Source: Chrysomallon squamiferum
Taxonomy: Eukaryota > Mollusca > Gastropoda > Neomphalida > Peltospiridae
Assembly: GCA_012295275.1 (NCBI GenBank)
Contig: CM022668.1
Coordinates: forward strand, 4,936,601-4,949,100
Direction: 5' to 3'
Length of the DNA: 12,500 nt
In this document: one piece after another, positions 7,858 through 12,500 of the stretch
How the letters are laid out: each line of letters starts with the position of its first letter
How positions within the stretch are numbered: position 1 is the first letter of the stretch
The notes under the pieces: generated by a model
The model's database searches: none
Told to the model about the DNA's origin: nothing
The model's input: only the letters and a program-made list of their open reading frames with translations
Program-made: the position numbers and the translations under genes

Positions 7858-7858
<1 letters not shown>
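7823..7858 (+). tRNA. tRNA-Glu-like 5' fragment (pseudo-tRNA or SINE head)
   Basis: GTGGTCTAGCGGTTAGGATTC matches the D-arm and A-box region of eukaryotic tRNA-Glu. A 7-nt acceptor-like stretch (TCTGATG) and the T8-G9 pair precede it at the right spacing. The match ends in the anticodon stem, where the sequence turns into an AG microsatellite; no anticodon arm, T-arm or B box follows. It is not a functional tRNA. It may be the head of a tRNA-derived SINE whose body was lost, or an inserted tRNA 5' half. Confidence 0.6.

Positions 7859-7943
<85 letters not shown>
7859..7943. repeat. (AG)n microsatellite
   Basis: A perfect AG run of about 84 bp, joined directly to the tRNA-like fragment. It is the counterpart, by position relative to the downstream gene, of the run at 1629-1722. 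Confidence 0.97.
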
Positions 7944-7945
<2 letters not shown>

Positions 7946-8457
7946 TTTGAATAGACGACATTACTGTGTTTTGATGCAATATATGCTGTGAGTGCTTTCT
8001 ATTTTAACTATGTCGAAAACATTATTTATTTTTAAGCTTATGTCGATTAATGAAAATTATTTTAGAGTTTTGTGAAAATAATACTTACTTTCTGTTTTAC
8101 TAAATTTTTATTTATCTATTTATTGTCTGTGTATGTACACACGTTTACGTTTGTATGTGTATGCATGTATATATAATGATAATGATCCAAATCATGTGTG
8201 CTGCTATGGTAAGTTCATGTCAACTGATTGGACAATACTGATGTGTATCCTTTCATTTATACTGAGATAAATGAAATGAATTATTCAACTTTCTTTTAAG
8301 AATTCTCTTAACATGCACCTAGGTTCAAACTGAAGCTAATAGTAACACAGATTATTACATTCAGTTTCTTTTTCTTTTCTTTTCTTTTCTTTACTATTTT
8401 ATTACATATTCAAATGCGAACTTAACATATTGAGATATTTGGGCATTCCACCCACAT
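7944..8457. other. Spacer with R2 remnant, no gene seen
   Basis: AT-rich sequence. Positions 8195-8260 match the left part of R2 copy b (GTGTGCTGCTATGGTAAG, then ATGTCAACTGATT). A TTTTC pentanucleotide run sits at about 8368-8392. The ATTCCACCCACATAATGATAAT segment at 8447 echoes ATCCCACATGATGATGATG at 3444, which again aligns the two spacers. Confidence 0.6.
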
Positions 8458-8698
<241 letters not shown>

Positions 8699-8744
8699 TT
8701 CTGGTATAATGGAATAATTATCGATGGAGAGTCTGAGGTACAGT

Positions 8745-8942
8745 GGACTCTACTACGTGACGTGTCAGTTTTATTGGAGTTGTCCTGTTTTCGTGTAAAC
8801 CTTTTCTCAGTGAAGGTCATAACAAGTCACGTGACAATCGTGATGTGTTATATTAATAATGTCTATAGCAAAATCTTCACCATCATCGAAGTCAGTATCT
8901 CTTATAAAAGAATAATAACAATAACAGCCACATCAACAAGAG

Positions 8943-8973
<31 letters not shown>

Positions 8974-9450
8974 AATAACAATAATAATAATAATAATAAT
9001 AGTAATAACAAGATGGTTACATACTATGATATTTACCATATTAATATGAAGAAAACTCAACATCTGCCGACCAAAATTAATTTTGCGTTAGCGGCATGGG
9101 TCTTAGATCAGTGGATAGATATTTTATAAATTTGAAAACAGAGCGATGACTGTAACATCTGAAAGTGACACAGTCTACGTGACCTTACTTTGTGTGAAGG
9201 TGATCACGTTATTGATTAGTGTATTTTCATCAAAATGGATTACACTTCTATTTTTTTAATTATTGTATTTTCTTTTCTACGTCATATCAGAGATATTTCA
9301 CTTTGTCACGTGACAGTCGCGATAGGTTACACTAACAATATGTATCTAAAATAATATGTCAACCTAAATTAATTATTCACTAGCAGCATGAGTCTTATAT
9401 GAGTGTATAAATTTATTTATTATTTTAAACAAACACCCACGTGTATAGAC
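8745..9450 (+). repeat. Spacer repeat family R1, at least three degenerate copies
   Basis: Copies or parts of copies lie at about 8745-8870, 9055-9345 and 9355-9450. Shared parts in order are AACATCTGxC, AATTAATTxTGC, a GCGTTAGCGGCATGGG or ACTAGCAGCATGAG segment, TCTTAGATCAGTG, TCTACGTGAC, and the 10-bp palindrome GTCACGTGAC (8826-8835 and 9305-9314) followed by AxTCGxGATxxGTTA. An AAC/AAT array interrupts the block at about 8938-9010. No coding role is seen. Confidence 0.65.
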
Positions 9451-9510
9451 AATTTCACATCATGTAAATCAACAAAAGAGTTACAGGCCATTAGAAAAGT
9501 ACGACAAAAT

Positions 9511-9511
9511 A

Positions 9512-9556
<45 letters not shown>

Positions 9557-9968
9557 CATGATTATTATTATTATCATTACTATTATTATTATTATTTAAA
9601 AATCTCCGGGATGTCAGTAAAATTAGAATAGAAAAAAAAATGAGAACATTTAAAACCTTCAAAGATTTGCTTCGATAATCAAGAATTTGTTTTTGAGAAT
9701 CTTCTAGAGTTCAGAACAAACTGATAAAGAAATAAATAAAGAAAGACTTCTTCAGTCCACTTCGAAATAAAAGAGAGAAACCAGTTTATAACACGTAACA
9801 TCCGATGTATGAATTGAAATACTCTCTACCGTTTACGTCAAATGTTTGAAAACTAGTTCAGTAAATAGGTGAACTTTCTTTCCTTTTGACTTCTCGCAGC
9901 ACATTCGCACATTTCAGTGACATTCACAAGTGTCTGCACTTTTCTCAGTCAGTCACTCAGTAAGGAAT
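9511..9968 (+). promoter_or_regulatory. Upstream duplicate of the gene 2 promoter region, TATA lost
   Basis: This is the first of two tandem copies. Shared landmarks, in order, are an ATT array, ATTTAAAAATC, ACATTTAAAACCTTCAAA, an AAATAAAGAAAGA run, AAATAAAAGAGAGAAACCA, GAAAACTAGTTCAGTAAA, CACATTCGCACATTTCAGTGA, and the initiator region CTCAGTCAGTCACTC followed by GGAATTCG. Where the second copy has TTTATAA, this one has TTCACAA (9923-9929). No coding exon follows, so it is probably an inactive duplicate or an upstream regulatory segment. Confidence 0.6.
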
Positions 9969-10430
9969 TCGTATTATTAGTATTATTGTTATTGTTCTTG
10001 TTGTTGTTATTTAAAAATCACAGGAAAAGAAGAACACTTAAAACCTTCAAACATTTTCATCCGTATTCAAGAATTGATATATCGACAGAATTAAAAAGTA
10101 ATATCTGACGGTCCAAAAAAAAAAATATATAAAATAAATTAATACACCAACATTAAATGTAAAAAGACCCAAAACAAAACCAAACGAAAAAGAAACAAAT
10201 AAAATGAAAATAAATACATATACCAAAAAAGTAAATGAACGAACAAATGAATAAAGAAATAAAGAAAGAAAGAAAGAAGGAATTCTTCCCCCAGTTTCCA
10301 AATAAAACAGAGAAACCATTTTCTTTTGCGCTAGATATTTAAAGAGAATCAAGTAACAGCTTTTGTATTTAAATTAGAATATATTCTACAGTTGATGTGA
10401 AAACTAGTTCAGTAAACAGATGACCTTTTC
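9969..10430 (+). repeat. Second copy of the duplicated upstream segment of gene 2
   Basis: It begins again with ATT/GTT repeats, then ATTTAAAAATCACAGG, ACACTTAAAACCTTCAAACA, a GAAA-type run (10255-10280), AAATAAAACAGAGAAACCA and GAAAACTAGTTCAGTAAACAG, in the same order as 9511-9880. It leads straight into the active-looking promoter. Confidence 0.65.
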
Positions 10431-10457
10431 TCTTTTCTTTTTTTTTTTTTTTTTCTG

Positions 10458-10510
10458 GCACGTTTCAGTTACATTTATAAACGGCTCCACTTTTCTCAGA
10501 GTCAGTCACT
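10458..10510 (+). promoter_or_regulatory. Gene 2 promoter: TATA box and TCAGT initiator
   Basis: TTTATAA at 10474-10480 is followed by TCAGT at 10502-10506, so the initiator A lies 30 nt downstream of the TATA start, the usual metazoan spacing. The ATG is 82 nt after the TATA box. A T-run (10439-10454) precedes the element. The block GCACGTTTCAGTTACATTTATAA matches the gene 1 promoter. Confidence 0.65.
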
Positions 10511-10555
10511 CGGTTAGGAATTCGTAGAAAGAAGTTAGAACGAGGCTCAGTAACT

Positions 10556-12188
10556 ATGAAAATATTTCTATTTGCCGTCGTCGTAGCATGTTTGACTACA
10601 GTGGAGTCACATGGAAGTTGGTGGGGCAGACATTTCTGGCACAGCTGCAGTGAAAGGTAATTCATTTTTTTATTATTTGAAATTAATTTCGCAATTAAAA
10701 TTAACTGTTTTATTTCTATTGTTCTTATTTATTTATTTATTTATAATTTTTATTATTATGATTTTTTAAATATTATTTTTTGGGGATGTTATTATTATTC
10801 GTTTATTTATTATTATTATTTTTTTTTTTTATCTCTTTAATGATTTTGTTTCTTCTTCATAACTAAGCTTTTTAAATTTCGTGTTTGCATTAATTAATAC
10901 GATTATTGTCTACGGTAAGATTGAACCTTCTAAATAAATTATCTGTACTACCAGTTTGCTCTTTAATTATCTGGGTAATTTGACATTATTCGTAATAAAG
11001 AATAACAATAAAATATTACCATTAAAAGAAGAAGAAGAAAAAAAGAACAACATTTAACGTCCCCATTTCACTCTTTCACAACTGGAGTCCTTCTTGTTCA
11101 AATATTTATTGCGGAGCCAAACTCTAAATTCGCATTTCGAATACAAACTTAGCGAATAGATTAAATGTAAGTTTGTAAGTATAAGATGCGACGTGTCTGA
11201 AATAAATTATTCGAAGTTTTGTTTTTCTCTTTTAGCAACCATCTTTAGATTTTATTCCGATATAATAAAACTATGGAATATGCAATTTAGATTTGTTTTC
11301 TTCTCCTGAAACTTTTGATCGTGTTAATATATAATTTCGTCTGCTTGGTTAAAGAGGCGTCCATAAAACTGGTTATTTGTTGAAAGATTTTCTTTTTTAT
11401 ATACAAGAGATTATCATTGCTCTAGGAGGCAGTAATAACAGATTTAACATAAGCTTCTGCTAGACACAAAATACACAGTTTCTAATTGGACTACGTACAA
11501 GGAATTTGATTAAAAATCTGTCGCCATATATTTCATTATTATTTATGTCTGTATTGATATTTTGGATGTTGTAAAGAAAAATCCAATGATACCAAATATA
11601 GTACTAATATCGTTCAAAGAAAACAAACTTTAATTTTATATATGATACAATTAGCTTTAATATAAATAACAATGAGTTGATTTGTACTGTAAACAAACTA
11701 ATATGTTTGACCTTTATTATATTAATTGTTGGTTTTGTATTTTGCAATATCGTCGTACCGAAGAAAACAAAGATTTCCAGTAATGTCCCAGAATCCAAGA
11801 AATATTACTTTATTATACAAATAAATAAATTGAAAAAATATAATTAATAAAATAAAATAAAGTAAAATAAAATGTTTCATCATCTACGATATCAGCACCA
11901 TCATCATTATATTCATCATCATCATCATCATTATTATTATTATTATTATTATTATTTGTTATTCAACATTGTTTCATTTTAGAGTTAAATTACTGGAGAT
12001 CAGACTCGATCTTCTAAAACAACAACTTGATGACTGTGAATCGCAAAGTAAGATATAAATAAAGATATTTATGTTTATATTACATAAATTTCTGTTTTAT
12101 TTTCCTTTACATCTGATATATGTACTATTCAATTACAATTGATTTCATTCAAATTTAAAAGAACAGCAGTAACAACAAAATGAAAAAG

Positions 12189-12287
<99 letters not shown>

Positions 12288-12364
12288 TTAATTATTTTAT
12301 GCATTTCATATAAAGTTAAATGACACAATGAATTTGTTTCTTTCGTTCACAGCTACCAAAACAA
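10556..12364 (+). CDS. Gene 2: secreted WWxRHxxxxC paralog with coiled-coil exon, 3' incomplete
   Basis: Exon 1 coding (10556-10656, donor GTAATT) starts at the ATG that opens a signal peptide (MKIFLFAVVV..., cleavage likely after VES at residue 18). The mature part starts HGSWWGRH; W22, W23, R25, H26 and C31 align with gene 1. The DNA is near-identical over GCCGTCGTCGTAGCATGT. Exon 2 (11983-12047, acceptor TTTCATTTTAG, donor GTAAGA) is 65 nt and reads VKLLEIRLDLLKQQLDDCE. Residues V35, L38, L42, L45, L49 and C52 follow the 3-4 spacing of a coiled coil ending in a Cys, so a helical, perhaps disulfide-linked oligomer is likely. Exon 3 is a 12-nt micro-exon (12353-12364, acceptor TTCGTTCACAG, donor GTAAGA). 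No stop is reached, so the gene continues beyond the window. The function is unknown; a larger secreted domain may follow. Confidence 0.7.
10657..11982 (+). other. Gene 2 intron 1
   Basis: A 1,326-bp AT-rich intron, twice as long as that of gene 1 but with shared landmarks in its first half. A 47-nt open stretch (10868-10914) between CATAACTAAG and GTAAGA could be spliced from exon 1, but its outgoing phase would put a stop early in exon 2, so I leave it out. Its end holds a CAT/ATT array (about 11910-11957). No other gene is seen. Confidence 0.6.
11910..11957. repeat. (CAT)n passing into (ATT)n
   Basis: A trinucleotide array just upstream of the exon 2 acceptor of gene 2. Confidence 0.95.
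12193..12284. repeat. (CT)46 microsatellite in gene 2 intron 2
   Basis: A perfect CT run of about 92 bp, ending 68 bp before the acceptor of the 12-nt micro-exon. As RNA it is a long pyrimidine tract of the kind bound by PTB-type splicing factors, so it could affect inclusion of the micro-exon; that is inference. Confidence 0.97.
12353..12364 (+). other. Gene 2 micro-exon 3 (12 nt)
   Basis: CTACCAAAACAA sits between TTCGTTCACAG and GTAAGA. Eight of twelve bases match micro-exon 2 of gene 1. After the 65-nt coiled-coil exon it is read in phase 1 (Thr-Thr-Lys-Thr). If that exon were skipped it would be read in phase 2 (Ser-Tyr-Gln-Asn), close to the Ser-Ala-Tyr-Asn of gene 1. Confidence 0.58.
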
Positions 12365-12500
12365 GTAAGATTTTTATTTTTGTTCTTATTATTATAGTAT
12401 TCTTACTGATAGACACGTGGTAAAAACACACACAAACATACACGCAGAGGAACACTGTAAAATACAGATACTTATTAAACTACTGATTTACATTTCTCTC
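12365..12500 (+). other. Gene 2 intron 3, partial
   Basis: It starts GTAAGA and contains a CACACA-rich stretch like that in the corresponding intron of gene 1 (about 5334). No further exon is visible before the window ends. Confidence 0.5.

Noticed and set aside
10868-10914. 47-nt open stretch with acceptor and GTAAGA donor in gene 2 intron 1
   Set aside because: It joins exon 1 in frame but leaves in phase 1, which gives an early stop in the well-supported coiled-coil exon; the homologous place in gene 1 lacks the donor.

Overview
The window looks like nuclear DNA of an invertebrate animal. It is very AT-rich and full of microsatellites: (TTTA)n, (ATT/AAT)n, (AG)n, (TCTA)n and (AAC)n. Genes are split by GT-AG introns and have a metazoan TATA plus initiator (TCAGT) promoter layout. 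There is also a short pogo/Tigger-type transposon and a tRNA-like fragment. A lophotrochozoan, for example a mollusc, fits the texture, but the sequence does not settle the taxon. Nothing prokaryotic is present. Most long open frames are poly-Ile/Asn/Leu readings of microsatellites, not genes.

Two paralogous genes on the + strand are the main content. Both encode short secretory precursors whose first coding exon carries a signal peptide followed by a WWxRHxxxxC core. Gene 1 starts at 4475. It appears to continue through micro-exons of 12 and 9 nt, plus a fourth unit whose splice donor is damaged, and to end near 6101-6290. Gene 2 starts at 10556. It adds a 65-nt coiled-coil exon (11983-12047), then a 12-nt micro-exon (12353-12364), and runs off the right edge. 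The layout of a signal-peptide exon plus tandem very small exons resembles in form the micro-exon genes (MEGs) of schistosomes; no homology to them is claimed.

Layout. 1-1400: a tandemly duplicated block of about 600 bp holding two candidate small exons per copy (35 nt and 43/46 nt), possibly the 3' part of another gene; the second copy has an in-frame stop. 1629-1722: (AG)n. 1723-4340: AT-rich spacer with two repeat families and a candidate 12-nt micro-exon or recursive splice site at 2402. 4360-6290: gene 1. 6300-7440: unassigned block and microsatellites. 7471-7809: 339-bp pogo-type MITE. 7823-7858: 5' part of a tRNA-Glu-like sequence running into a second (AG)n. 7944-9500: second copy of the spacer repeats. 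9510-10523: tandemly duplicated promoter region of gene 2, one copy of which has lost its TATA box. 10556-12500: gene 2.

The order (AG)n, spacer repeats, (ATT)n, promoter, exon 1 recurs at a spacing of about 6 kb. I infer that the two genes arose by a segmental duplication of roughly that size and then diverged rapidly, mostly by gain, loss and re-phasing of tiny exons. Function is unknown; both products are predicted to be secreted.
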